A stretch of DNA of 64,000 bases from Poriferisodalis sp965226645 (GTDB lineage: Bacteria; Actinomycetota; Acidimicrobiia; Acidimicrobiales; Poriferisodalaceae). The DNA lies in the NCBI GenBank assembly GCA_965226645.1, contig CBDDDL010000003.1, positions 1 to 64,000 on the forward strand. Direction: 5' to 3'. Below the pieces are notes generated by a model. That model searched no databases, was not told the DNA's origin, and saw nothing but the letters and a program-made list of their open reading frames with translations. The position numbers and the translations under genes were made by a program. Below, piece by piece: positions 9,649-18,951 of this stretch; the stretch's first letter is position 1; every line of letters starts with the position of its first letter.

Positions 9649-10518
9649 TCAGTCGAAGAACCGGTTCGCCATGGTCCGCTGGATCTCGTAGATCGAGCCT
9701 TCTTGAGGTGCGGGCGGAAGCGGCATCCTGACCGGTACCGGCGTCACCCGTGGCTCGATGGTGGGCTCGCCGGCAACGATCATCTGATCGAAGCTGGCGA
9801 TGTCGCCGATCGGATGCACCAGCGGAAACGCGTCCACCGCTGCGAACTGAAACAGCAACAGATTCCGTGGGCGCGCCGACAGATTCGGGGCCGAGCCGTG
9901 CACGGCTCGCACGTGGTGAAACGTCATCGAACCCGCGGTGCCAACCAACGGGACGGCAGTCGAGAAATCGACGGGATTCTGGACCGGGTCGATGGCTCCG
10001 CTGAAGTAACCATTCGCATGGTGGTCGAAAATCTCACCGCGGTGACTTCCTGGCAGCACACACAGCGGCCCATTGGCCTCGTCAACGTCATCCAGCAGGA
10101 CCCCGACGGCGAGCAGGTCGTCATTGGTGTGCGGGTAGAACGCCCAGTCCTGATGCCACTCGACCGCTGAACCGCCGCGGGCAGCCTTCATGTTGAGCTT
10201 GCTGGTCTGGAAACGAACTCCCGGTCCGAGCAGTTGGGTGAGCACATCGAGCAATCCAGGATGGCGAAGGAGCGCCGCCACACCCGGCATGACTGCGTCA
10301 GGGTTCTTGATCCGCCTGACCTTCGGGGCCGCCGGGGTGTGGTCGTCCTCGAGGTCGTACACGTCGTCGTTCTCGGATACGGCCGACGCCTTGTCGACCA
10401 GTTGCTTGAGCTCGCGGCGGATCGATTCGAGTTCCGATTCGGACAGGACATCCGGTACGACCAGATAGCCCTGTTCTTCGTACAACGCCACGTCCACACG
10501 AGTCATGACGGTCGTCAT
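9649..10518 (-). CDS. Phytanoyl-CoA dioxygenase (PhyH) family protein
   Basis: 289 residues from ATG 10518; an upstream ATG at 10584 would add a tail without family similarity. PhyH enzymes are Fe(II)/2-oxoglutarate oxygenases that hydroxylate diverse small molecules. The iron ligands are visible: His and Asp in EWHQDWAFYPH, and the distal His in FHHVRAVHGSAPN. The 2-oxoglutarate-binding Arg is probably in ARPRNLLLFQF. The start EEQGYLVVPDVLSESEL is typical. Substrate unknown. It is transcribed away from the NagA-like gene. Confidence 0.85.
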   Translation of the reverse strand: MTTVMTRVDVALYEEQGYLVVPDVLSESELESIRRELKQLVDKASAVSENDDVYDLEDDHTPAAPKVRRIKNPDAVMPGVAALLRHPGLLDVLTQLLGPGVRFQTSKLNMKAARGGSAVEWHQDWAFYPHTNDDLLAVGVLLDDVDEANGPLCVLPGSHRGEIFDHHANGYFSGAIDPVQNPVDFSTAVPLVGTAGSMTFHHVRAVHGSAPNLSARPRNLLLFQFAAVDAFPLVHPIGDIASFDQMIVAGEPTIEPRVTPVPVRMPLPPAPQEGSIYEIQRTMANRFFD

Positions 10519-10673
10519 CCCCAAACCATAGGGCCGATGCCGCAGCCAAGCCTGTCGTTTAGCGTGAGGGCCGGCGCCAAGCAAAGTGAGTTCCGGGGGG
10601 ATGCGTGATGGGCAAGTCCAACGTGTCGCCGCCGCCCGATGAGGTGTACGGCTCTCCCATGGGCGGCCAGTAG

Positions 10674-11894
10674 ATGTCGGCAGACGATGTGCGCCCGCTG
10701 GCGATCGCAGGCCGAGTTCTGATCGACCGAACGATCACCGACGACGGCGTCGTCCTCGTGGCAGGCGACAAGATTCTGGCCGCAGGCCAGCGCAGCGGGA
10801 TCGAGATTCCGGCGAACACACGTCGCGTTGACGTGCCCGATCGGATCATCTCGCCTGGCTTCATCGACGTGCACATCCATGGGTCGGGTGGGTGTTACGC
10901 CGAGGACGACCCGGAGGGCATGGCCCGCCACGTCGCGAGCGGCGGGTGCACCTATTTCTTGCCGACGCTGATGACGAACGAGTTGTCCGCAATGGTCGAT
11001 TCGGCCGCCAAGATCCGAGCCGCCTCCGGGCCCGTCAGCGATGGCGCCACCATTGGAGGCGTCCACCTCGAGGGACCATTCCTCAATCCCCGATACGGCG
11101 CCCAGCGTCCCGATTTCGTTGTCGAGGCAACCCCCGATGCTGTCGAGATGCTGCTCGAAGCGTCGGGCGGAGCGCTGGCAATGGTCACGATCGCCCCGGA
11201 ACAAAGCGGAGCCATCGAGGCAATCAGGCGGTTTGCTGCCGCAGGCGCCGTCGTGTCGCTCGGCCATTCGGACGCGACACAGGCTGACTATGCAGCGGCC
11301 CGAAGCGCCGGCGCCACTCATGTCACTCACCTCTTCAACGCCATGGAACCCAGGCAACTGCAGGAATCGAACAGCTACGACGGAACCAGGCGAGTCGGTC
11401 TGGAGGAACTCGCACTCATCGACGACGACCTCACAGCCGACATCGTGTGCGACTCGACGTGTGCCCACGTGAACGACGCATTGGTGAAGCTCGCATTGCG
11501 GTGCAAAGGCGCAGCCAACCTGGCGTTGATCACCGACGCGATGTACGCAGCCGGTCTGGAACCCGGCGTCCATCGGATGAGCGACGGCCAGGAGCTGGTG
11601 ACGAGCGCGGATGAGGATGTGGCGCGGCTTGCGGGCGGTTGGCTCTGCGGGAGCGTGATGTCGATGTCGAGCGCTGTCCGCAATCTCGCAACTGTCGCCT
11701 CGGTCCCCGTCGATGTAGCGCTGGTGATGGCGACCGAGGCGCCCGCGAGAACACTCGGGATATTCGACCGCAAGGGCAGCCTCGCTGCGGGCAAAGACGC
11801 TGACATCACGGTGCTCGACCGCGATGGCGACGTCGAGCACACGCTTGTCGGGGGTCAGCTGGTGTTCTCGTCCGAACCAGAGGCGTTCCGATGA
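10674..11894 (+). CDS. nagA: N-acetylglucosamine-6-phosphate deacetylase-like amidohydrolase
   Basis: 406 residues. NagA removes acetate from N-acetylglucosamine 6-phosphate in the cytoplasm. Metal-site signatures of the family are present: HIHG in GFIDVHIHGSGG, Glu in GVHLEGPFLNP, His in SLGHSDA, His in THLFNAM and the catalytic Asp in LITDAMY. Its stop overlaps the start of the next gene (ATGA at 11891), so the two are translationally coupled. Neighbours are amino-acid and sugar-acid enzymes rather than nagB or a phosphotransferase system, so the real substrate may be a different N-acyl amino sugar. Confidence 0.82.
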   Translation: MSADDVRPLAIAGRVLIDRTITDDGVVLVAGDKILAAGQRSGIEIPANTRRVDVPDRIISPGFIDVHIHGSGGCYAEDDPEGMARHVASGGCTYFLPTLMTNELSAMVDSAAKIRAASGPVSDGATIGGVHLEGPFLNPRYGAQRPDFVVEATPDAVEMLLEASGGALAMVTIAPEQSGAIEAIRRFAAAGAVVSLGHSDATQADYAAARSAGATHVTHLFNAMEPRQLQESNSYDGTRRVGLEELALIDDDLTADIVCDSTCAHVNDALVKLALRCKGAANLALITDAMYAAGLEPGVHRMSDGQELVTSADEDVARLAGGWLCGSVMSMSSAVRNLATVASVPVDVALVMATEAPARTLGIFDRKGSLAAGKDADITVLDRDGDVEHTLVGGQLVFSSEPEAFR

Positions 11895-13042
11895 CCGACG
11901 AGCAGACCATCGCAGACCTGCGCGATTTGTTCCCCGTCGTGGATCACTGGACGTATCTCTACAACGGCAGCATCCATCCGATCGCCCGACCGGTGGCCGC
12001 GGCGATGAACAACGTGGTCGACGAATGCGCACGAGGAGGCGAAGATGCCTTCCACCTCGGATACGAACGATTCGTCTTGCTGAAGGAGCGGCTGGCAGGG
12101 TTGCTCCACACCACGTCGGACAACATCGTGATCACCGAATCGACGACCGCCGGTCTCAATCTCGCTGCACAGATCCTCGCCCCGACGCCCGAGCAGAACG
12201 TGGTGCTCACCGATCTGGCCTTCATGTCAAGCACGTATCAATGGCTCGCAAGCAAATCTGCGATACCCGATATTCGGTTCGTCGAGCAACGAGCCGGACG
12301 TGTCGCCCTCGAAGACATCGAAGCGACGATCGACACCAAGACGGCATGTGTCTCTGTCTGTGCCGTCACCGTCGGGAGCGGTTACCGGTACGACTTGGCA
12401 CGGCTCGCGAACATGACGCAGGCGGCCGCGGCTCCGCTCGTCGTCGACGCGGCGCAAGCACTGGGCGTGATCGACATCGACGTCGGCGCGACACCCGTGG
12501 ACTTCCTGGCCGGCACCACGAGCAAATGGCTGATGGGACCCACCGGTGTCGGATACCTCTACGCGGCCGATCAGCATCTCGGGGCGACCCCGCCCACCGT
12601 CGGCTGGATGTCAGCTGCGAACGTCGACCAATGGGACGTGCGCAATTGCGAGCTTCACGACGATGCAAGCCGCTTCCAAGGGGGCATACCCAATCTCGTC
12701 GGCATCGCGGGCGCCCTTGCCGGCATCGACCTGTTGAACGAGATCGGCCGACCGTTCATCGAGCGGCGGGTCAGGGACCTCACGCAATACCTGCTGGACG
12801 CGCTGAGCCGGCTGGGCCTAGAGATCTGGACGCCGCTGCCGGCCGCCGAACGGGCAGGAATCGTGTTTTTCAGAATCCCCGATGCCGCCGAAGTTCACCT
12901 CGAGCTGAAGGCCGAGCGCATCTACTGCGGCAGCTTTCTCGACGGCATCCGTTGCGACCCGACCTTCTACAACACCCAAGAAGAACTCGACCGGTTCCTC
13001 GCCGTCATCGAGAGATGTGCCCGGCGAGCCCCAGGAACGTAG
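11891..13042 (+). CDS. Class V aminotransferase family PLP enzyme
   Basis: 383 residues, fold type I. The PLP lysine is in AGTTSKWLMGPTGVG and the phosphate/aromatic region in VVDAAQALGVIDIDVGA; N-terminal DHWTYLYNGSIHPI and ITESTTAGLNLAA are typical of the cysteine-desulfurase/kynureninase/epimerase branch. The catalytic cysteine of true desulfurases is not evident, so a lyase, epimerase or aminotransferase role is more likely. Coupled by ATGA overlap to the NagA-like gene, which suggests that it acts on the deacetylated amine. It converges with the next gene with one base between the stop codons. Confidence 0.8.
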   Translation: MTDEQTIADLRDLFPVVDHWTYLYNGSIHPIARPVAAAMNNVVDECARGGEDAFHLGYERFVLLKERLAGLLHTTSDNIVITESTTAGLNLAAQILAPTPEQNVVLTDLAFMSSTYQWLASKSAIPDIRFVEQRAGRVALEDIEATIDTKTACVSVCAVTVGSGYRYDLARLANMTQAAAAPLVVDAAQALGVIDIDVGATPVDFLAGTTSKWLMGPTGVGYLYAADQHLGATPPTVGWMSAANVDQWDVRNCELHDDASRFQGGIPNLVGIAGALAGIDLLNEIGRPFIERRVRDLTQYLLDALSRLGLEIWTPLPAAERAGIVFFRIPDAAEVHLELKAERIYCGSFLDGIRCDPTFYNTQEELDRFLAVIERCARRAPGT

Positions 13043-13043
13043 A

Positions 13044-13781
13044 TCAATCCGCCAAGAAATCCTTGACGATCTCAGCCCAGTTCTCGGTCATGTCCATCTC
13101 GACGTAGTACGCGCCGAAGTACTCGAGCGGCGTGAAGTCCGAAAGGTCGTAGACGGGCGAGGGGTTGAACTGCACCACGCCGTCGCCCGCCCTGCACACA
13201 TGCACCACCACGTCGGTGGTCGTGTTGGTGACGTCGATCAACTGCAGCACGTCAAGGCCGTTGCCATCGGCGCGAGGAATCGCTTTGAGCCGCCAAGCCG
13301 GATTCCCCGACGGCATCTCGTCGGCAGTCGCCTCGCGGTGCATCGTCGAGCGGACGCTCATCAGCGTCGTCCCGCCGACGAGCGTGTCGGTGTACATGAC
13401 GCGCTCAGCGAAACCGATCTCGAAGTCTGCGTGCACCTTCGGCGTGCCGTAGATCTCGCGGCCCGCAGGGATGCTGGACTTGGAGTTGAGGAACACGACG
13501 GGCGCGAACCAGCCCTCGGCGCCCTCATAGATGCACTTCACCGACAGGACGCTCTCGTCGAACGCGCCATAGTTGGCAGACCACGGAACGGTCAGGCCGA
13601 TGGCGGCACACATGCCGTCGGGGCTCGGCTCGAAGCACTCCGGCAGGACCCTGTCGATCGCGTCGAGGCTCGCCCGAAAATAGACGTACTGGAACGCGGC
13701 GTTGCGATAGCGGGCCGGTGGCGCCGGGAAGTACGGCGAGAACGCCGGCATCGACGTGATCTGGTCGAGAGGTATGGCCAT
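13044..13781 (-). CDS. Acetoacetate decarboxylase family protein
   Basis: 245 residues, the usual length. Family members use a lysine Schiff base to decarboxylate or otherwise process beta-keto acids. The lysine region is recognisable in REIYGTPKVHADFEIG; the second lysine of the classical PKK motif is replaced by Val, which in the known decarboxylase helps lower the pKa of the first. This points to a family member with another reaction (aldol or hydratase type) rather than acetone formation. Divergent from the mutarotase-like gene with about 70 bases between starts, a shared promoter region. Confidence 0.75.
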   Translation of the reverse strand: MAIPLDQITSMPAFSPYFPAPPARYRNAAFQYVYFRASLDAIDRVLPECFEPSPDGMCAAIGLTVPWSANYGAFDESVLSVKCIYEGAEGWFAPVVFLNSKSSIPAGREIYGTPKVHADFEIGFAERVMYTDTLVGGTTLMSVRSTMHREATADEMPSGNPAWRLKAIPRADGNGLDVLQLIDVTNTTTDVVVHVCRAGDGVVQFNPSPVYDLSDFTPLEYFGAYYVEMDMTENWAEIVKDFLAD

Positions 13782-13851
13782 CGGATCGGCTGTGTCGGGC
13801 GCTTCGAGAGTGAGCCACCGTAACCCACATCTGCGCCTAGGTTGCCTGCTG

Positions 13852-14934
13852 ATGGAGGTCCACGGTCAACCGCTCAATCGCTCAGGATTGCTGGCCCACG
13901 TCGGCCAGCTGTCGCAGGTGGCTGGTGTCCGGCTCGTGACACTCGCCGACGGCGCCGGGCGCGGCACGCGGCTATTGGAGTTTCGCAGCGGCGCCGGGCT
14001 CGAATTCGAGATCATCGTCGACCGTGCCTTCGATGTGGGCCACGCCTCGATTGCGGGCCGTCCCTTCGCATGGATTTCACAGGTGGGAATCGAGGGACCG
14101 TGGTATCGGGAGCCGGCTGGCCTTGGCTGGCTCCGCAGCTTCGGCGGCGGACTGCTCGTCACCGGTGGCTTGGATCACGTCATGTCCCCGGAGACAGCCG
14201 ACGCGACGGATCCCCGCTTCCCGGCGAAGCTGACCAACGACTACCCCTTGCACGGCCGCCTGTCGGGCGAACCGGCGACATTGGTCGGCTACGGCGAGAC
14301 CTGGTCCGGTGATGAATGCACGCTCTGGGCCGAAGGTGTGGTCCGACAGGTGTCAGCCTTCGGCGAGGTGCTGCAGCTGCATCGGCGCATCGACTGCCGA
14401 GTCGGCACGAACGAGTTCCGCCTGCATGACACGGTGACCAACCTCGACTACAGCCCCTCTCCCCACATGTTGCTGTATCACGTCAACCTCGGTTTCCCGC
14501 TCGTCGCCGACGGTTCACGACTCGTCGTGGACCACGACTCCGCCACCGGCCGTGGTCACGTGTTGACGCCCGACTGGGATCGCTTCGGACCTCCGGAGCC
14601 GGGTGTCGCCGAGGAGGTCTCAGAGATACGGCCCCGCGCCGGAGACGACGGCCGCGTCTTGGCGACAGTGGTCAACGCTGATGAGGACCTCGCCGTGTAC
14701 GAGCACTACCGCTGCGACACGTTGCCGTATCTCGTCCTGTGGCGCATGCTCGGCCAAGGCAGCTATGTCGTCGGATTGGAACCCAGCACCAACGGAACTG
14801 CCGGACGCAGTGACGTCCGGGCCAAGGGCGAGCTTGTGGTGCTCGAACCCGGCGAATCACGGGAGTACGACCTCGTGATCGGCGCCCACAGCGGGTCGGA
14901 CGCAGTCGCGGAGCATCTTCGGCGCCACAACTGA
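13852..14934 (+). CDS. DUF4432 family (aldose-1-epimerase-like) protein
   Basis: 360 residues from ATG 13852; an in-frame ATG further upstream at 13756 would overlap the divergent gene. The galactose-mutarotase-like beta-sandwich can be inferred from GLEFEIIVDRAFDVGHASIAG, DYPLHGRLSGEPATLVG, LLYHVNLGFPLV and VGLEPSTNGTAGR. The conserved His of HGR and HVN would lie in the sugar site. DUF4432 proteins are usually next to sugar or sugar-acid catabolic genes, which agrees with mannonate-dehydratase-like and SMP-30 genes further along. Confidence 0.75.
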   Translation: MEVHGQPLNRSGLLAHVGQLSQVAGVRLVTLADGAGRGTRLLEFRSGAGLEFEIIVDRAFDVGHASIAGRPFAWISQVGIEGPWYREPAGLGWLRSFGGGLLVTGGLDHVMSPETADATDPRFPAKLTNDYPLHGRLSGEPATLVGYGETWSGDECTLWAEGVVRQVSAFGEVLQLHRRIDCRVGTNEFRLHDTVTNLDYSPSPHMLLYHVNLGFPLVADGSRLVVDHDSATGRGHVLTPDWDRFGPPEPGVAEEVSEIRPRAGDDGRVLATVVNADEDLAVYEHYRCDTLPYLVLWRMLGQGSYVVGLEPSTNGTAGRSDVRAKGELVVLEPGESREYDLVIGAHSGSDAVAEHLRRHN

Positions 14935-15014
14935 CCGGCGGGCTTGACCCGCGAGCTCGCGCCCACGTCGAGCCCACGGATGCCCAGGATCAAGGCGCCC
15001 GGGCACCGAGGCTC

Positions 15015-15062
15015 GTCGATCCGTCGATCCGTCGATCCGTCGATCCGTCGAACCGTCGATCC
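15015..15062. repeat. Six tandem octamers GTCGATCC
   Basis: Units at 15015, 15023, 15031, 15039, 15047 (GTCGAACC) and 15055, one after the other with no spacer. They lie 42 bases upstream of the threonine-synthase-like gene. No spacer and a short unit exclude CRISPR. Copy number could vary by slippage. Further GATCG-type units follow to about 15076. Confidence 0.9.
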
Positions 15063-15103
15063 TCCCGATCGTTCGATCTTTGCTCCTCGGATACCATCTC
15101 GCG

Positions 15104-16192
15104 ATGTGGCGTTTTGCCGAGCTTCTCGGGATTGATCCGTCGCACGCACTGAGCCTCGGAGAGGGTGACACACCACTGTTAGACGCGACCTGCTCGCGGC
15201 TGAGCGGACGCGGTGGCCCGACGGTTTCCTTCAAGGCCGAGTATCAGAACCCCACCGGCTCGTTCAAGGACCGAATCGCGGCCATGGCGAGCGCGATCAT
15301 TGCCAGGGACGGGCTCGTCGGTGCCATCGGTACCTCCTCGGGCAACGGCGGTGCTGCGATCGCGGCCTACGGAGCCCGAGCCGGTTACCCCGTCATCTTG
15401 TTCACCATCTCGGGAATCGTCGATGGCAAGTTGCAGCAAATCTTGACCCACGGAGCCACGGCGAACATCGTCGCCGAGTTGGGCTCCGCTACCGGCGGGG
15501 CACTAGACGTGGCGGAGAGCATCGCCGCGATGGCCGCCGAGCAAGGCTGGCTCGCGTTCCTCACCGGTGCGCGCTACGCCCCCGAAGCCATGCGCGGCGC
15601 TGAGACGATTGCGTTCGAACTGATCGAACAACGTGCCACGGCAACTGCGATCTATGTTCCGATCGGCGGCGGCGGCCTGCTCGCATCCATTTGGCGGGGC
15701 TACCGGCGCATGGGCGCGGGAGTGGGCGCGGGTCAGGAGATTCCGCGCTTGATCGGCGTGCAGCCCGCCGGCTGCCCGACGCTCAATCGAGCGCTCGCCG
15801 GCATGATCGACCCACTTGACGAGGCGCTCACGACCACGATCTCGGGACTCCAGGTCCCGGTCCTGTTCGACTTCGACGCCACCGCGGCGATCACCGATAC
15901 CGGGGGGCACGTCGTCGAGGTGACCGATGAACAAGCCTGGGATGCCCAGCGGATCCTCGCCCGCCAAGAGGGGCTGTTCGTCGAGCCGGCGGGCGCAACC
16001 GCACTCGCCGGGGTTCTGGCCGATCTGGAAGCGCACAGGATTGCGGCCGACGACGACGTGATCGTCATTCTTTCGGGTGCAGGGCACAAAGATGCAGTCT
16101 CAGCCGCACGGCTCGGTGTGGACAACCCTCCACGCCACATCAAGTCCGGTGACATTGCGTCCGTGCTCGCAGAATTCGAGGTCTCGCCATGA
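15104..16192 (+). CDS. Threonine synthase-like PLP-dependent enzyme
   Basis: 362 residues from ATG 15104. Fold type II PLP enzyme: GEGDTPLL start, PLP lysine in NPTGSFKDRIAA, phosphate-binding glycines in SSGNGGAAIAAY and the second Gly loop VPIGGGGLLASIW. Related enzymes are threonine synthase, diaminopropionate ammonia-lyase and cystathionine-forming enzymes. Without a homoserine kinase nearby, a beta-eliminating or beta-replacing role in the catabolic island is more likely than threonine synthesis. Its stop overlaps the next start (ATGA, 16189). Confidence 0.8.
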   Translation: MWRFAELLGIDPSHALSLGEGDTPLLDATCSRLSGRGGPTVSFKAEYQNPTGSFKDRIAAMASAIIARDGLVGAIGTSSGNGGAAIAAYGARAGYPVILFTISGIVDGKLQQILTHGATANIVAELGSATGGALDVAESIAAMAAEQGWLAFLTGARYAPEAMRGAETIAFELIEQRATATAIYVPIGGGGLLASIWRGYRRMGAGVGAGQEIPRLIGVQPAGCPTLNRALAGMIDPLDEALTTTISGLQVPVLFDFDATAAITDTGGHVVEVTDEQAWDAQRILARQEGLFVEPAGATALAGVLADLEAHRIAADDDVIVILSGAGHKDAVSAARLGVDNPPRHIKSGDIASVLAEFEVSP

Positions 16193-17106
16193 TCGATCAC
16201 ACGCAGCGAAGGGTCGCCGCAGGAACCGCTGGCGGATTCGATGTGTGGACTGCTTCGGCCGACGAAGAAGGTCCCCGCGTAGTGGTGCTCGGCGGAATCC
16301 ACGGCGATGAGACCCAAGGCGTTTTGGCGGCAGGCCGGCTGGCGATCGACGAGACCCGATTGACCCGCGGCAGCGTCGCGATAGTGCCGATCTGTCACGA
16401 GGCCGCATTCGAAGCCGACAGTCGCACCAGCGCCATCGATGACGGCAATCTCGCACGGGTCTTTCCGGGAGATGTGAGCGGCGGTCCGACCTCCCAGATC
16501 GCACACCACCTTTTCGCCGAGGTGCTCTCCGGAGCAGACCTGCTGATCGATCTGCACACGTCGGGGCAGGAATACGACATGCCGTTTCTGGCTGGCTACC
16601 AATCAGACTCGGTCACGGCCGACAGCCTTGCGAAGCAGGCCGCCTCGGCGTTCGGTGCAGAATTCTTGTGGCGTCACCCGGGCCGCACGGAAGGCCGTTC
16701 GGTCAGCGTGGTCGATCAGGCCATTTATGTCGAGTGCCCAGGTGGCGGACCGGTGAGTGCCGCGTCGGTCGACGCCTACGTCGCCGGTGTTCGACGCGTC
16801 CTCGCCATGATGGACATGGTCGCTGAAGCTCCGCCCGATCCGGCCACCGCGCCAATAGGCGTCACCGGCGGCGGCGATCTGGATCGCGACATGATCTCGG
16901 TTCGTCACGAGGGCCAGTTCCTGACAGATCTGGCGGGTGGAGCGCAGGTCGAAGCCGGTCAACTGCTGGGAACGGTCGTGGCGACCAGCGGGCAGGTACT
17001 CGAAGAGATACGCGCCCCCGGCGACGCCTGGGTGATGGCGATCAAACGACGCCCACCGGTGGTCCGCGACGATCTCGTCGTCTGCCTGGCTACCGCTGAC
17101 GGCTAA
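16189..17106 (+). CDS. Succinylglutamate desuccinylase/aspartoacylase family hydrolase
   Basis: 305 residues. Zn-dependent M14-like deacylases that remove acyl groups from N-acyl amino acids. The zinc ligands are visible in VLGGIHGDETQGV (His-x-x-Glu) and LLIDLHTSGQEYD (His), and the general-base Glu is likely in IYVECPGGG. The C-terminal barrel-like part has GTVVATSGQVLEEI and IRAPGDAWVMAI, typical of AstE/AspA proteins. Translationally coupled to the upstream PLP enzyme, suggesting deacylation and lyase steps on the same substrate. Confidence 0.82.
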   Translation: MIDHTQRRVAAGTAGGFDVWTASADEEGPRVVVLGGIHGDETQGVLAAGRLAIDETRLTRGSVAIVPICHEAAFEADSRTSAIDDGNLARVFPGDVSGGPTSQIAHHLFAEVLSGADLLIDLHTSGQEYDMPFLAGYQSDSVTADSLAKQAASAFGAEFLWRHPGRTEGRSVSVVDQAIYVECPGGGPVSAASVDAYVAGVRRVLAMMDMVAEAPPDPATAPIGVTGGGDLDRDMISVRHEGQFLTDLAGGAQVEAGQLLGTVVATSGQVLEEIRAPGDAWVMAIKRRPPVVRDDLVVCLATADG

Positions 17107-17321
17107 CGCGACGCCCGCAACGGCCGGTCACGCCGAGCAAGCGTTGGCGTGACCATCCTGGGCTGATCTCGCCTGGTGCTCTGTCCGGGAACTGACGTCG
17201 GATTAGCGGGTCGGGTGGCGCCGAGCGGGGCCCCCGCAGCCGCAGCTTGCGAGGACTGCGGGGTGCGAGGTGACAGGACCCGACCTGCGGGCAACAGCGC
17301 AAGCCTTTGCGGACAAGACGC

Positions 17322-18092
17322 CTAGTGGTTGATCCAACCGCCGTCGACGGCAACGACTTGGCCGGTCACGAAGGCGCTGTCGTCGGAGGCCAGATAGACG
17401 AATGTGCCCGCAAGGTCTTCGGCGTAGCCCCGTTGCGGGAGGGACTGGAGCTCGGCCAAACGCTTGGCGAGTTCATCCTCTGTCTCTGTCTCGAGTTCGA
17501 CTTCGTACTCTGTTCTGATTGCGCCGGGCATCACGCTGTTCACCCGAATCCCATCCGGGCCGACCTCGCGAGCCAAGGCCCGAGTGAGACCGATGACCCC
17601 CGCCTTCGACGCCACGTAGTCGAGACTCCCCGCCATGCCCAGGTCGACGGTGACACTCGTCACCGTGATGATGCTTCCTCGTGCCTTGCGGAGCATTCCT
17701 GGATGCACGGCCCGGCAGCACAGAAACGCGCCGCGAACATTGACCGCCATCGTGCGGTCCCATTGCTCGACTGAAATCTCGTTCCACGCCGAGCGTTTCG
17801 CATATGCAGCGTTGGCAACGAGCACATCGACATCGCCGAAGGCCTTCTGGGCGTCGACGACCATCGCCTCGACTTGCGCTGGGACAGTGATGTCGGCCAC
17901 CACCTTGATGGCGGCACCGCCCGCGGTGGTGATGCGCGACACGACCTCGGACGCCATGGCATCCATTCGTTCGTCGGGAATGGTGTTGATGACGACACTG
18001 GCGCCCTCGCGGGCGAACGCCTCAGCGGCCGCGGCACCGATGCCACGCGACGCTCCGGTCACCAGTGCGACGCGATTGTCAAGTCTTCCCAC
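17322..18092 (-). CDS. SDR family oxidoreductase, FabG-like
   Basis: 256 residues from GTG 18092, with GAGAGGGGG just upstream; the open frame continues further up but that stretch looks non-coding. Rossmann motif TGASRGIG, NAAYAKRS after beta-4, Ser in VTSVTVDLG, and the catalytic Tyr/Lys in LDYVASKAG are all present, so it should be an active NAD(P)-dependent dehydrogenase. It lies directly downstream of the ABC transporter genes and on the same strand (70 bases apart), so it may be the last gene of that operon. Substrate unknown. Confidence 0.85.
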   Translation of the reverse strand: MGRLDNRVALVTGASRGIGAAAAEAFAREGASVVINTIPDERMDAMASEVVSRITTAGGAAIKVVADITVPAQVEAMVVDAQKAFGDVDVLVANAAYAKRSAWNEISVEQWDRTMAVNVRGAFLCCRAVHPGMLRKARGSIITVTSVTVDLGMAGSLDYVASKAGVIGLTRALAREVGPDGIRVNSVMPGAIRTEYEVELETETEDELAKRLAELQSLPQRGYAEDLAGTFVYLASDDSAFVTGQVVAVDGGWINH

Positions 18093-18162
18093 TGTGCCCC
18101 CTCTCGCTTGGGCCCCTCGCTTGGGACCTCTCTCGGTTGGCTTCAAGCATCCGCTCGACCTC

Positions 18163-18951
18163 TTAGGTCCTCACCAAGCTCGTGGCTCGAGATGCCTCTA
18201 CCAGCGTGCGGGTGTAGTCGGTCTTGGGGTCGGTCATCACCGCAGCGGTCCCGCCGGCCTCGACGACCTGCCCATCCTTCAGCACGATGATCTGTTCGCA
18301 CACCCGTGCCACCACGGCGAGATCATGAGAGACGAGCACCAGCGTCAACCCGTGGCGCTGCTTCAACCCCATCAACAGGTTCAGCACTTGGGCCTGGACA
18401 GACACGTCAAGGGCACTGGTGGGCTCGTCTGCATACAGAACATCGGGTCTCACCGAAAGCGCCCGGGCAACGGCGATCCGTTGCAGTTGTCCACCTGAGA
18501 GCTGATGCGGATAGCGAGAGAGAACTTCGCCGCTGAGTCCCACATCCTGGAGCCAGTTGCGGAGTTCGGTTGCCTCGGGCTTGCGTTGCTCGAGAGCCTT
18601 CGTCGGCTCGGACAGCGACGTCTTGATGCGCAGCCGCGGGTCGAGCGAACTGGCAGGGCTCTGAAAGACGATCTGATTGCGGCGGTGAAACTCGCGACGA
18701 TCTTCGGAAAGCCATTCCGTCAGAGATCGCCCGTCGAACGTGATGCGACCCCTCGATTGAACGATCAAGCCGCACAAGAGCCGCACGAGGGTCGATTTGC
18801 CCGATCCGGACTCGCCGACGATGCCGACGGTCGAGCCTGCAGGCATCGCGACGTTGATGTCTCGCAGCGTCCAACTGGCGTTGGGGTCGCGCCGACGCAG
18901 GTGGGCGTGATAGTCGAAGAAGAGTTCGCTGGCCTCGAGCAGAACGGTCAT
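18163..18951 (-). CDS. Oligopeptide-type ABC transporter, second ATPase (DppF/OppF-like)
   Basis: 262 residues. Walker A GESGSGKSTL, Q-loop VFQSPASSLDPRL, signature LSGGQLQRIAVARAL, Walker B VLYADEPTSALD and H-loop VSHDL are all intact. It pairs with the DppD-like ATPase as the cytoplasmic motor of the transporter. Start ATG 18951 overlaps the end of the previous gene by 4 bases. The C-terminal peptide-transporter extension is short, as usual for the F subunit. Confidence 0.9.
   Translation of the reverse strand: MTVLLEASELFFDYHAHLRRRDPNASWTLRDINVAMPAGSTVGIVGESGSGKSTLVRLLCGLIVQSRGRITFDGRSLTEWLSEDRREFHRRNQIVFQSPASSLDPRLRIKTSLSEPTKALEQRKPEATELRNWLQDVGLSGEVLSRYPHQLSGGQLQRIAVARALSVRPDVLYADEPTSALDVSVQAQVLNLLMGLKQRHGLTLVLVSHDLAVVARVCEQIIVLKDGQVVEAGGTAAVMTDPKTDYTRTLVEASRATSLVRT

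Noticed and set aside
10515..12032. 505-residue minus-strand open frame
   Set aside because: Antisense to the NagA-like gene and overlaps the PhyH start; no recognisable domain.
15015..15062. Tandem GTCGATCC considered as a CRISPR or origin iteron array
   Set aside because: 8-base units without spacers, no replication gene nearby.
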